Shown one piece after another: positions 41,206 through 49,103 of a DNA stretch of 64,000 nt. The stretch lies in contig NZ_ATUR01000003.1 of assembly GCF_000420305.1 (NCBI RefSeq), forward strand, positions 434,001-498,000, read 5' to 3'. The stretch's first letter is position 1. Each line of letters starts with the position of its first letter. Both the position numbers and the translations under genes were made by a program. Under the pieces are notes generated by a model, which was not told the origin of the DNA, did not search any database, and saw nothing but the letters and a program-made list of their open reading frames with translations. Origin of the DNA: Novosphingopyxis baekryungensis DSM 16222 (lineage in GTDB: Bacteria > Pseudomonadota > Alphaproteobacteria > Sphingomonadales > Sphingomonadaceae).

Positions 41206-42567
41206 ATGATGAGAATTGTGAAGGCGCTCGGCGTTTTGTTACTCACCTGCATGTCCGCAAGTGTGGCCGCCGAACCTGCAGCAAACCATTTGGGAAATTG
41301 GCTCACCGCCTTCAATTCAGGTGACAAAGCGACAATCCAGAAGTTTTATGGAGACCATCTAGGTGATGCCGATGCGCTAACCGCTCGGAATATGCGTGCG
41401 GAAACCTGTGGGTTCGACCTAGCGCGAATTGAAAACGACAGCGACGAGTCCTTTCGCGCTCTTTTAAGCCAACGATGCTTTCCGGCTCTTTTCCGTGTGA
41501 GCTTTGCAGTAGCAGATAATGGGGAGACGCTCGAGAACTTCAAGCTCCAGCCTTTTGCTATGTCCGAGGCGCGGACGCTAGCGGCCACTCGGGACATCGC
41601 GGATCGATTGGCGGGGCTGGATAGCTTCGCTGGATCCATGATCGTGGCGCGCGATGGGGAGGAGCCGTGGACCTATACGGCAGGGACCTTCAGCAAAAAC
41701 GACGCGCGGCCAATCACTCTTGAGACACCGATGTTTTTGGCATCCGCCGGCAAGATGTTCACCGCGGTGAGTATCTTGCAGCTTGTCGAGAAAGACCAAG
41801 TCGAACTGGACGCTCCGCTTTCCCGTTACTTGCCGAATTATCCGAACAGTGAAATGGCGAAGGTAACGATCAGGCAGTTGCTGAGCCACCGTGGAGGGAC
41901 TGGTGAGGACGGCATCCTTCAGCGTGAGGACGGCGCTAACCGGGCGTGGGTCCGGACCATTGATGATCTGATCAAGCTAAACGGCAGCCGTGCGCCTGAT
42001 TTTCCACCAGGCAGCAAGTTCGATTATTCAAATTACGGCTTCATTCTGCTTGGCGCGGTGATTGAGCGAGTATCAGGACAGTACTATCAGAATTTCATCC
42101 AGTAGAATGTTTTCGACCCGGCTGGAATGACGCATGCGTCGTTTCCAGACTTGGAGCATATCGCGGATGTTCCCGTCGGCTATACAACCTTTTTCGAAAG
42201 CGAGCCCGAATTTCTCGCCGCGACCGATGTGCTTCCATGGCGCGGTTCGGCGGCCGGGGGCGGCGTGGCAAGTGCGACCGACCTACTGCGATTTCTCAAT
42301 GCCCTCAGGTCGGACGTGCTGTTGTCGAGCAACACGCTCGCGTTTGCTACTCAATCTAACGAGACTGGGTGGTACGGCTTGGGCTTTGTCACTCAGGGGG
42401 GAAAGCACCCACTCTGGGGGCATGGTGGCTTCGGATATGGAATGAACGTGGCGGCGCAGAGATTTCCGGAGGATGAGCTCACATTCATCTGCATTGCGAC
42501 GCGCGACATGGCCTGCGACCGAATGATATACGCGTGGTCTGACCGTTTATTCGGCGAAATCGAGTGA
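41206..42567 (+). pseudogene. Serine beta-lactamase-like hydrolase split by an in-frame TAG
   Basis: A beta-lactamase-family (PF00144) secreted hydrolase of 454 codons interrupted once, at TAG 42103-42105, with the same frame continuing on both sides (FIQ, stop, NVFDPAGM). Start: ATG 41206 or 41209 after GGAGG; the signal peptide is KALGVLLLTCMSASVAA. The nucleophile motif S-x-x-K is in ASAGKMF and the Y-x-N motif in DYSNYGF before the stop; the H-G-G motif (WGHGGFGYG) is after it. Without readthrough the protein loses its third active-site element. GAG or AAG to TAG would explain it. Base composition is lower in GC than flanking genes. Confidence 0.8.
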
Positions 42568-42746
42568 TTGGCTTTTCAACTTTCTCACAATTTTCCCGCT
42601 GGAGCAGGAATTCGGATCGTCCGCTGTCTGAAATGATCGCATTAAAACCGGACAGTCGCAAACCCACCCCAATCTAAGACGTTCCCTGTAGTCGTACAGT
42701 TCCCTAAAGCAGACTTGGTCCCAATAGTTTCAGCGCACCGGCCTAT

Positions 42747-42868
42747 TCAGCATTTGCTGAGCAGGCGCATGCGGATATTGTCCGGGAGGGGGGGATAAGG
42801 ACCGTAGGTTTTGCTGCCATAGCGCAGGGGGACATCGCCGGACTGCATCACGCCGAACAGACCCTCCG
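42747..42868 (-). repeat. 122-bp direct repeat, copy 1
   Basis: Matches 44138-44259 with eight mismatches, only four of them in the first 104 bp. Similarity begins exactly at the stop codon of each gene and fades at CCCTCCG (codons for EGL-x-G), leaving unrelated sequence on both sides. Confidence 0.9.
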
Positions 42869-43295
42869 CTTCGTCCTGGAAGGACAGTTTCTCGCCCATC
42901 ATCATCCGCAGCCGCGTTTGCGCCGCGCTCAATTGCGCGGCCAGCCATGTCGCGCGCCGCCGCCCCACCGCATCCTTCGGTGCAGCCGCGTTGATGGCAG
43001 CACGCAGCGCGATCGTGCGCGCCAACAGGTCCGGCTTGCCGGCGGGATCGGCCTCCGCCGCGTCTCGCCACGCCGCCGGGCCATAATAGGCATCGATATA
43101 GCCGTCTTCCTGCGCGCCAATGGCCAGCTGCAATGTCACATAGCGCGCCGCCAGCGCATCCAGCGCCACATCCTGTGGGGCGGAAACGGAGGTTGGCGCA
43201 TGGCCGGCGGTGACGGGCGCATCGCCCGATGTCATCGGCGCACAGCCGGAAACAAGGGCGGCGGCGGCAAGGCAAATCATCTTGGTCAGGAACAT
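42747..43295 (-). CDS. Putative lipoprotein with a captured C-terminal tail
   Basis: A 182-residue product with a lipobox (ALVSGC). Residues about 40-148 are a helical region (YVTLQLAIGAQEDGYIDAYYGP; MMGEKLSFQDEAEGLFG) that reads like the start of a longer secreted protein, possibly peptidase-like; I cannot name it. The final 34 residues (MQSGDVPLRYGSKTYGPYP onward) nearly repeat the end of the lipoprotein at 44138. The gene therefore looks like a truncated gene whose 3' end was replaced by a copy of another gene's end. Whether it makes a functional protein is unknown. Confidence 0.6.
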   Translation of the reverse strand: MFLTKMICLAAAALVSGCAPMTSGDAPVTAGHAPTSVSAPQDVALDALAARYVTLQLAIGAQEDGYIDAYYGPAAWRDAAEADPAGKPDLLARTIALRAAINAAAPKDAVGRRRATWLAAQLSAAQTRLRMMMGEKLSFQDEAEGLFGVMQSGDVPLRYGSKTYGPYPPLPDNIRMRLLSKC

Positions 43296-43445
43296 ACCGT
43301 GCCGTAGGCAGTGGTGGCATGTCTAGCGCTGTTGGCGTGGTGTGATTTTGCCCAAAAAGGCCGCCCCGCCCGTGGTACGTCATGATGATCGGCTCGAACG
43401 CTATGATGATCGGTGCGATTCACCCAGGCGTCTCGCGACCGCGAG

Positions 43446-43991
43446 CTAATTGCCGTCTGTCTGCTCCAGTCCGTATAGCTTTGGCTTGATTGCCAGAAGG
43501 CGGTCTTCGATCTCGGTCATTTTCGTCTGGATCGATGTCCATTCGATGCTTCGTTCCGCCGCCGGTCCATGCTCGGCCCGAAGAAGTGTCTGCTCATCGA
43601 TCAATATGTCCCGCTCTGCGATGAGCTCGTCCCACTCGATCTGAGCCAGTTCGAGAGGATGTTTGGGTCTGCTTTGTATCTCGGCAGCGGCGCGCTCTTC
43701 CAACTCTCGCGCTTTTGCCAGATCGATCGCCTCTCCAACCGTTTCGGGCTGCCTGCCATCCAGTCCGGTCAATAATCGACCGCAAAATCTGGAAGATGAA
43801 CTTCTATGCCTGACAACATAGTTCGCAAAGGCAACGCCGTCCTTAGGGCTTAACCCACTTCGGACGTCCTGTACGGCTCGCATGTCCCGAAAATCGATAT
43901 CAGCGAGCTGGATGCTGCGAGTATCGGTTGCGCAACTCGACAGGAGCACAAGACTGAGCAGCGTACACTGAAATTGTGCCAGCGATAACAT
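43446..43991 (-). CDS. Hypothetical lipoprotein, coiled-coil
   Basis: A 181-residue protein when started at MLSLAQFQ, which gives a signal peptide with lipobox LSSC; an upstream in-frame ATG at 44087 would bury it. The mature part has two Cys or fewer, then a long charged helix rich in Glu, Leu, Ala and Arg (ARELEERAAAEIQ; MTEIEDRLLAIK) likely to form a coiled coil. I recognise no family. It lies between the two genes that share a 3' repeat. Confidence 0.6.
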   Translation of the reverse strand: MLSLAQFQCTLLSLVLLSSCATDTRSIQLADIDFRDMRAVQDVRSGLSPKDGVAFANYVVRHRSSSSRFCGRLLTGLDGRQPETVGEAIDLAKARELEERAAAEIQSRPKHPLELAQIEWDELIAERDILIDEQTLLRAEHGPAAERSIEWTSIQTKMTEIEDRLLAIKPKLYGLEQTDGN

Positions 43992-44137
43992 CCCGGCGCA
44001 GTACCGTATCTTTGGTAAAAGGTCGGTGAACGTCCATTCCCCCGGCAACGGTCGCTCAAGCCGCCTGCAAGCCATTGGCTCCATCATGACAGGATTGTGG
44101 CAGGAACGACCCGGACCGTCTCAAACCGGAAATTTTG

Positions 44138-44259
44138 TCAGCATTCGCTGAGCAGGCGCATGCGGATATTTTCCGGGAGGGCGGGATAAGGACCGTAGGT
44201 TTTGCTGCCATAGCGCAGGGCGACATCGCCGGACTGCATCATGCCGTCCAGTCCCTCCG
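44138..44259 (-). repeat. 122-bp direct repeat, copy 2
   Basis: Partner of 42747-42868, offset 1391 bp, same orientation. It covers the last 40 codons and stop of the lipoprotein gene here. Confidence 0.9.
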
Positions 44260-44662
44260 GCTTGGGTCCGGCGGCCTTCATGCCGCCGGGAATGGCATTG
44301 CCGGTTGCGCTGCGATCGATGGTGGGCACCACGTTGAGCGCGATGCCATCGCCTGCGCCGAAGCTGACCGTCACGGCTTCGCCATTGCCGAGCGGCTGCG
44401 CGCCCGCCAGGCTGACCTCCATCAGATTGCGGATCGGGCAGGAAATGGAGACGGTGCCGCTGGCGGCCCCGGCTTCGGTATAGACGGCGGTTGCGCCCGC
44501 GCTTTGCGAGGCGGCGAGCCGCCAGCCATTGTCCGCCTCGATCACCGTCTCCGCTTCCCCGGACTGTTCGCTGTTCACGGTGGTCACCGTGGTGCCCTCA
44601 TCGACGTCGCTACAGCCAAGCAGCAGCAACGGAAAGGCGGCGAGTGGAAGCAGGCGGTACAT
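44138..44662 (-). CDS. Hypothetical lipoprotein
   Basis: A 174-residue protein with a clean lipoprotein signal (LLPLAAFPLLLLGC) and GAGGA about 8 nt before the ATG. The mature region is Thr/Ala/Gly-rich and beta-like (NGWRLAASQSAGATAVYTEAG; VSISCPIRNLMEVSLAG), ending in QSGDVALRYGSKTYGPYP and a terminal Cys. A second Cys in the middle may pair with it. Function unknown. Its 3' 122 bp recur at the end of the gene at 42747, and here the tail reads as a natural continuation, so this is probably the donor copy. Confidence 0.65.
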   Translation of the reverse strand: MYRLLPLAAFPLLLLGCSDVDEGTTVTTVNSEQSGEAETVIEADNGWRLAASQSAGATAVYTEAGAASGTVSISCPIRNLMEVSLAGAQPLGNGEAVTVSFGAGDGIALNVVPTIDRSATGNAIPGGMKAAGPKPEGLDGMMQSGDVALRYGSKTYGPYPALPENIRMRLLSEC

Positions 44663-44742
44663 GGCAATATCCTCTTGTGCGACCCGCTATTCTATCGCCG
44701 CTTCAAGTCAGTTTTGCGATGGCGCGATCATCGAAAAAATAT

Positions 44743-44793
44743 TTGACAGTTTCTCCATTTTGGAGTGATTTACCTCCAATTCCGGGGGGAATT
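44743..44793 (+). promoter_or_regulatory. Glycosyltransferase promoter and leader
   Basis: A perfect TTGACA (44743-44748) is followed after 17 bp by TGATTT (a poor -10). Between them is CTCCA-TTT-TGGAG (44753-44765). Just before the ATG, AATTCC (44778-44783) and GGAATT (44788-44793) pair around GGGG, so the GGGGGG Shine-Dalgarno sequence lies within a small hairpin that could limit translation. Confidence 0.4.
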
Positions 44794-44794
44794 T

Positions 44795-46168
44795 ATGGGG
44801 GAATGGCTCAGCTGGGTCGAAGCCACCCAGCATGAGTTGCTGCTGTTTTGCGGCATCTGGTTCTTGCTCGGTGCGATCGACGATATGGCGATCGATCTGC
44901 TATGGGTCGTGCAGCGCGGCCGTCCGTGGCGGCGGGCGGTGCCGGTACAGCTGGCGCACATTCCGCCCTCACCCACGCCGGGTCTGATCGCGATCTTTCT
45001 GCCGCTGTGGGACGAAAGCGCCGTGTGCGCGCAGATGCTGTCCAACTGCGCGCGGCAGTGGGAGGGGCAGCCCTATCGCATCTTTGCCGGGGTATATCCC
45101 AATGATCCGGCCACGCTGCACGCGGTTGCGGCGCTGGCCGCCGGCAATCCGCAGCTGGAACCGGTGATCAACCCCCTGCCCGGCCCCACCACCAAGGCCG
45201 ATTGCCTCAACAATCTCTGGAACGCCCTGCTGGCCTTCGAACGGAGCCATGTGCAGACGGTGAAGGCGGTCGTGCTGCACGATGCCGAAGACTTGGTCCA
45301 TGCCGACGAACTGATCCTGTTCGACCGGTTGATGGACGATTTGGATCTCATCCAGCTACCGGTGCGGGCCGTGCCGATCCCCGGCTCACCCCTCGTCAGC
45401 GGGCATTATCGCGATGAATTTGTGGAGGCGCATGACAAGCAGCTGGTGGTGCGCAGCTGGCTTGGCGCGGGCCTGCCCTCCGCCGGGGTAGGCTGCGCCT
45501 TTGCGCGCGCCATGCTGGAAACCATTGCGGGCCGCGAACAGGGCCGTCCGTTCGATGCCGAAAGCCTGACCGAGGATTATGAGCTGGGCCTCAAGATCCG
45601 CCAGCTTGGCGGACGGCAGGCGATCATGCACGTCACCGGGCGCGACGGCAGCCTGATCTGCACCCAATGCTGTTTTCCCGGCCAGTTCGTGCAAAGCGCG
45701 CGGCAGAAGGCACGCTGGCTGAGCGGTATCGCCCTGGCCGGGTGGGACCGGCTCGGCTGGACCCGCCACCCGGCCGAATGCTGGATGCGGCTGCGCGACC
45801 GGCGCAGCATCTTTGACGCCTTCCTGGTGCTGATAGCCTATGTCACCGCCGCGCTCACTATCCCCTTGTGGCTGTCGGCGTTCTGGCCCGCCGGTTACCG
45901 TCCGCAGGGCCTCAGCTCGGATGCGACATGGCTCGTCGCGCTCACCTTTTGCGCGCTTCTCTGGCGGCTGGCCGTGCGATGCTCGCTGGTCGGCCGGGTT
46001 TATGGCTGGCGCGAGACGCTGTGGTGCCCGCCGCGGCTGCTGATCGGCAATCTGATCGCCATTGCCGCCGCGTCGCGCGCGCTGCGCCAATATGTCGCCT
46101 ATTGCTTCGGGGCGCGGCTGCGCTGGGAAAAGACCAGCCATTATTTCCCGGCGGACCCGGAACCATGA
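44795..46168 (+). CDS. NfrB-like membrane glycosyltransferase (family 2)
   Basis: Inner-membrane GT2 enzyme of 457 residues, related to the bacteriophage N4 adsorption protein B family. An N-terminal helix (ELLLFCGIWFLLGAIDDMAIDLLW) precedes the catalytic domain, which has DxD-like LHDAEDLVH, the acceptor/catalytic TEDYELGLKIRQLGG and the processive-type QKARWLSG. Two or more C-terminal helices follow (AFLVLIAYVTAALTIPLWLSAFW). E. coli NfrB is about 745 residues with a C-terminal MshEN c-di-GMP domain; that domain is absent. The start is MGEWLSW after GGGGGG. The stop overlaps the next gene (ATGA). Confidence 0.85.
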   Translation: MGEWLSWVEATQHELLLFCGIWFLLGAIDDMAIDLLWVVQRGRPWRRAVPVQLAHIPPSPTPGLIAIFLPLWDESAVCAQMLSNCARQWEGQPYRIFAGVYPNDPATLHAVAALAAGNPQLEPVINPLPGPTTKADCLNNLWNALLAFERSHVQTVKAVVLHDAEDLVHADELILFDRLMDDLDLIQLPVRAVPIPGSPLVSGHYRDEFVEAHDKQLVVRSWLGAGLPSAGVGCAFARAMLETIAGREQGRPFDAESLTEDYELGLKIRQLGGRQAIMHVTGRDGSLICTQCCFPGQFVQSARQKARWLSGIALAGWDRLGWTRHPAECWMRLRDRRSIFDAFLVLIAYVTAALTIPLWLSAFWPAGYRPQGLSSDATWLVALTFCALLWRLAVRCSLVGRVYGWRETLWCPPRLLIGNLIAIAAASRALRQYVAYCFGARLRWEKTSHYFPADPEP

Positions 46169-47226
46169 TGCGGCCGACGCGAGGGCGGCCGCTGCGGTCC
46201 ATGATGCTGCTGCTGGTTCTATGGATCGGCGCACGGCTGGTCCTGCTGTCCTGGGAACATCATGCGGACCGGGCGGGTATAAAGTCCCCGCCGATATCGC
46301 GGACCGGGCGCACGCTGGTCCACGGCGACCCAGACACCATGCCGGCCAGGCCGATCGCGGCAGCTGCGGGCATAGCCCAGGACCCCGCCGGGCGCGATTA
46401 TGGCGGCGAGACGCCTGCGCGCCTCGGCCCCCGGATCGCCGCAGCCGATGCCGCGCAGGGCCGGTCGGGTCCGCGCACACCGGACGCGCCTTTTCTTGCA
46501 AACGGTGCGCACGCGCCCGGCGTCCAGATGGTCGCCGCGCCTGCCGTGCCGGAAACGCGGACGGTTTTTCAGGACCACGGCCCGGCCAGCCCGCGCCGAT
46601 ATTTCAATCTCTATGCCTATGGTTTTTACCGTGCCGGCAGAGGCCCTGCCGCGATCACCGGCACGCGCTATGGCGGATCGCAGGCGGGCGCGATCGCGGC
46701 TTTGCCCGTCGCTGCCGTGAACGGGACACCGATCGAGATCCTCTCCAGGCTCAGCTATGCCCCAGACGATCCGCAGTCGCTGGAACCGGGCGCAGGCCTG
46801 CGCTGGACGCCGACGCGCGGTCTGTCGGTCGCGGCGGAATACCGCCGGCGCGCCGACGGGATCGGCACCGCCATCGCCTATATGGCCGGTGGTCCGCCGC
46901 CCATCGCCTTGCCGGCGGACTTCGCGCTGGAGCTCTATGGGCAGGCCGGGCTGTATCGGCAGAATGGCCTCCACGGCTTCTATGACGGACAGGCCAGCGT
47001 CATGCGGACCGTGGCCGCCGCCGGGCCGACGGCGCTGTCGCTTGGCGGCGGGGCCTGGTCTGGCGGGACGCAGGACGTCCAGCGCCTGGACATCGGGCCG
47101 CGCCTGGCCCTGCGCCTGCCGGTCGGCGCGCTGACCCTGGCCATGTCTGCGGACTATCGCTTTCGCATGGCCGGGGCCGCCGCGCCCGGCAGTGGACCGG
47201 CGCTCACGATCGCCGCGCAATATTGA
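46165..47226 (+). CDS. Probable outer-membrane partner of the NfrB-like enzyme
   Basis: A 353-residue protein translationally coupled (ATGA) to the glycosyltransferase. It has an N-terminal signal or anchor helix (RSMMLLLVLWIGARLVLLS), an Ala/Gly/Pro-rich linker to about residue 140, and a C-terminal beta-rich part (GAGLRWTPTRGLSVAAEYRRR; FALELYGQAGLYRQNG; LRLPVGALTLAMSADYRFRM) ending in AAQY like an outer-membrane strand. This resembles the C-terminal domain of NfrA, the N4 receptor, without its long TPR part. I propose a polysaccharide export or receptor role; this is inference. Confidence 0.65.
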   Translation: MMRPTRGRPLRSMMLLLVLWIGARLVLLSWEHHADRAGIKSPPISRTGRTLVHGDPDTMPARPIAAAAGIAQDPAGRDYGGETPARLGPRIAAADAAQGRSGPRTPDAPFLANGAHAPGVQMVAAPAVPETRTVFQDHGPASPRRYFNLYAYGFYRAGRGPAAITGTRYGGSQAGAIAALPVAAVNGTPIEILSRLSYAPDDPQSLEPGAGLRWTPTRGLSVAAEYRRRADGIGTAIAYMAGGPPPIALPADFALELYGQAGLYRQNGLHGFYDGQASVMRTVAAAGPTALSLGGGAWSGGTQDVQRLDIGPRLALRLPVGALTLAMSADYRFRMAGAAAPGSGPALTIAAQY

Positions 47227-47306
47227 AAAACTTTTCCCGCGCACGCGCCTGACGCTTTATCGCGGCGCACAACGGGTCTACGCGAAGGCCCGGAGGTCTG
47301 GTTCCC

Positions 47307-48221
47307 GTGGACATTTATCTGCCGATCGCGAATCTCGCCGTGAACGGCTTTGTCATCATCGCACTTGGCGCGCTGGTCGGCTTCCTGTCGGGCATGTTCG
47401 GCGTGGGCGGCGGCTTCCTGACCACGCCTCTGCTGATTTTCTACGGCATTCCCCCCACCGTGGCCGCCGCGTCGGCCTCCAGCCAGGTGACCGGGGCCAG
47501 CGTCTCGGGCATCTTCGCGCATCTCAAGCGCGGCGGCGTGGATTTCCGCATGGGCGGCGTGCTCGTTTTCGGCGGCATCTTCGGCACCGGCGCGGGCGCG
47601 GGGCTGTTCGCGCTGCTGACCGAGCTGGGCCAGATCGATACCGTCATCAACATCATCTATGTGGTCATGCTGGGCGGGATCGGCACCTCCATGGCGCTGG
47701 AAAGCTGGCGCAGCGTGCGCGCGCTGCGCAGCGGCAAGCCCCTGCCCGCGCGCAAGCGGCGGCACCATCCGCTGGTCGCCAGCCTGCCCTGGCGCTGGCG
47801 CTTCTACCGTTCCGGCCTCTATATTTCCCCCATCGCCCCGTTGATCCTGGGCTTTCTGACCGGCGTGCTGACCATGTTGCTGGGTGTGGGCGGCGGCTTC
47901 ATCATGGTGCCGGCCATGCTGTATATTCTGGGCATGGGCGCGCGCGTGGTCGTCGGCACATCGCTGTTCCAGATCCTGTTCGTCACCATCGCCTCCACCA
48001 TGATGCACTCGGTCACCACCCATGCGGTGGACATCGTGCTGGCCCTGTTCCTGCTGGTCGGCAGCGTCACCGGTGCGCAGATCGGCGCGCGGTTCGCGCA
48101 GAAACTGCCGCCCGAATATCTGCGCCTCGCCTTGTCCTGCATCGTTCTGCTGGTGGCGTTGCGGATGGTGATCGGCCTTGGCTGGCGTCCGGCGGAGATC
48201 TTTACGGTGCAGCCGCTATGA
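47307..48221 (+). CDS. TauE/SafE-family sulfite/anion exporter
   Basis: A 304-residue inner-membrane transporter. Two homologous halves each begin with the family motif: GFLSGMFGVGGGFLTTPLL and GVLTMLLGVGGGFIMVPAML. About eight helices are separated by a basic cytoplasmic loop (ALRSGKPLPARKRRHHP). A GTG start follows GGAGG at 10 nt. Its stop overlaps the start of the TIGR02186 gene (ATGA), a pairing seen repeatedly in alphaproteobacteria, so they probably work together. The substrate is likely a small organosulfonate or sulfur oxyanion, from the family. Confidence 0.9.
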   Translation: MDIYLPIANLAVNGFVIIALGALVGFLSGMFGVGGGFLTTPLLIFYGIPPTVAAASASSQVTGASVSGIFAHLKRGGVDFRMGGVLVFGGIFGTGAGAGLFALLTELGQIDTVINIIYVVMLGGIGTSMALESWRSVRALRSGKPLPARKRRHHPLVASLPWRWRFYRSGLYISPIAPLILGFLTGVLTMLLGVGGGFIMVPAMLYILGMGARVVVGTSLFQILFVTIASTMMHSVTTHAVDIVLALFLLVGSVTGAQIGARFAQKLPPEYLRLALSCIVLLVALRMVIGLGWRPAEIFTVQPL

Positions 48222-49009
48222 GCTGGCGGCCCGCCTGCGCGCTGGCGAGCCTGTTGCTGGTCGGCACCACCGCGCCCGCCGCCGCGCAGCAGCAGGGCCA
48301 GGCGCCGATCCTGGTGCCCGACGTCAGCCAGCATCAGATCGAACTGCGGTCCGGTTTTACCGGCGCAGAGCTGCTGCTGTTCGGCGCCATCGCCTATCCG
48401 GGCGGCCGCATACCCGATGGCCAGATCGACATCGTGGTGGTGATCGAGGGGCCGCGAACGCCCATTACCGTGCGGGAAAAGGCCAAGCTCGGCGGGCTGA
48501 TCTGGGTCAATGCGGAATCGAACAGCTATCGCACCGCGCCAAGCTTTTATGCTGTCGCCTCCTCCCGGCCCATCGCTGACATCATGGATGACCGTGAAGC
48601 CTATGTGTATGAAATCGGGCTCAAGCATCTGCAGCTTTCCCCGCTGCAGGTGGGCGATACGCAGGAGCAGCTGCGCTTTCGCGATGGCCTGATCGCCACC
48701 AACATGGCCGATGGCCGCTTCGCGCAATCGACCGGAAGCGTCGAGATTTCGCAGAAGCTTCTATACAGCGCGCGCATCGCCATTCCCGCCAGCGTACCGG
48801 AGGGGCGCTATGATGCCAGCACCTATCTCGTGCGCAACGGCAAGGTGCAGGCGGCCGAGGAGACCGAAGTCGTGGTGGCAAAGCGCGGCGTGGAACAGTT
48901 CATCTCGCTGGCTGCCGATCGCTATGGCTTTCTCTACGGGCTGGCCGCCATCCTGCTGTCGCTGGGCCTGGGCTGGCTGGCGGGCGTGCTGTTCCAGCGC
49001 AGACAATAA
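48218..49009 (+). CDS. TIGR02186-family exported membrane protein
   Basis: A 263-residue protein of the putative alphaproteobacterial transmembrane family TIGR02186 (PF09608). It has a signal peptide (LASLLLVGTTAPAAAQ), a beta-rich periplasmic domain (QHQIELRSGFTGAELLLFGAI; PITVREKAKLGGLIWVN; LYSARIAIPASVPEGRYDAS) and a C-terminal membrane helix (GLAAILLSLGLGWLAGVLF). It is coupled to the TauE/SafE gene. Function unknown; a periplasmic partner for the transporter is likely. Confidence 0.88.
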   Translation: MSWRPACALASLLLVGTTAPAAAQQQGQAPILVPDVSQHQIELRSGFTGAELLLFGAIAYPGGRIPDGQIDIVVVIEGPRTPITVREKAKLGGLIWVNAESNSYRTAPSFYAVASSRPIADIMDDREAYVYEIGLKHLQLSPLQVGDTQEQLRFRDGLIATNMADGRFAQSTGSVEISQKLLYSARIAIPASVPEGRYDASTYLVRNGKVQAAEETEVVVAKRGVEQFISLAADRYGFLYGLAAILLSLGLGWLAGVLFQRRQ

Positions 49010-49103
49010 GCGCCCGTTGCGCACGGCCACGCTAAGGCTTTGTTTAGACCCCGGGCCTATCACGCAAGATCGCCAGTAACAGTAACGGGTGCCTTGCGTG
49101 GAC

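Noticed and set aside
42103-42105. UAG recoding (pyrrolysine or another amino acid) in the hydrolase gene
   Set aside because: No recoding machinery or suppressor tRNA is visible here, and sphingomonads are not known to recode UAG; a nonsense mutation is simpler.
42127-42567. Independent small gene after the TAG
   Set aside because: It lies in the same frame as the upstream half, lacks a ribosome-binding site and only carries the last motif of the hydrolase.
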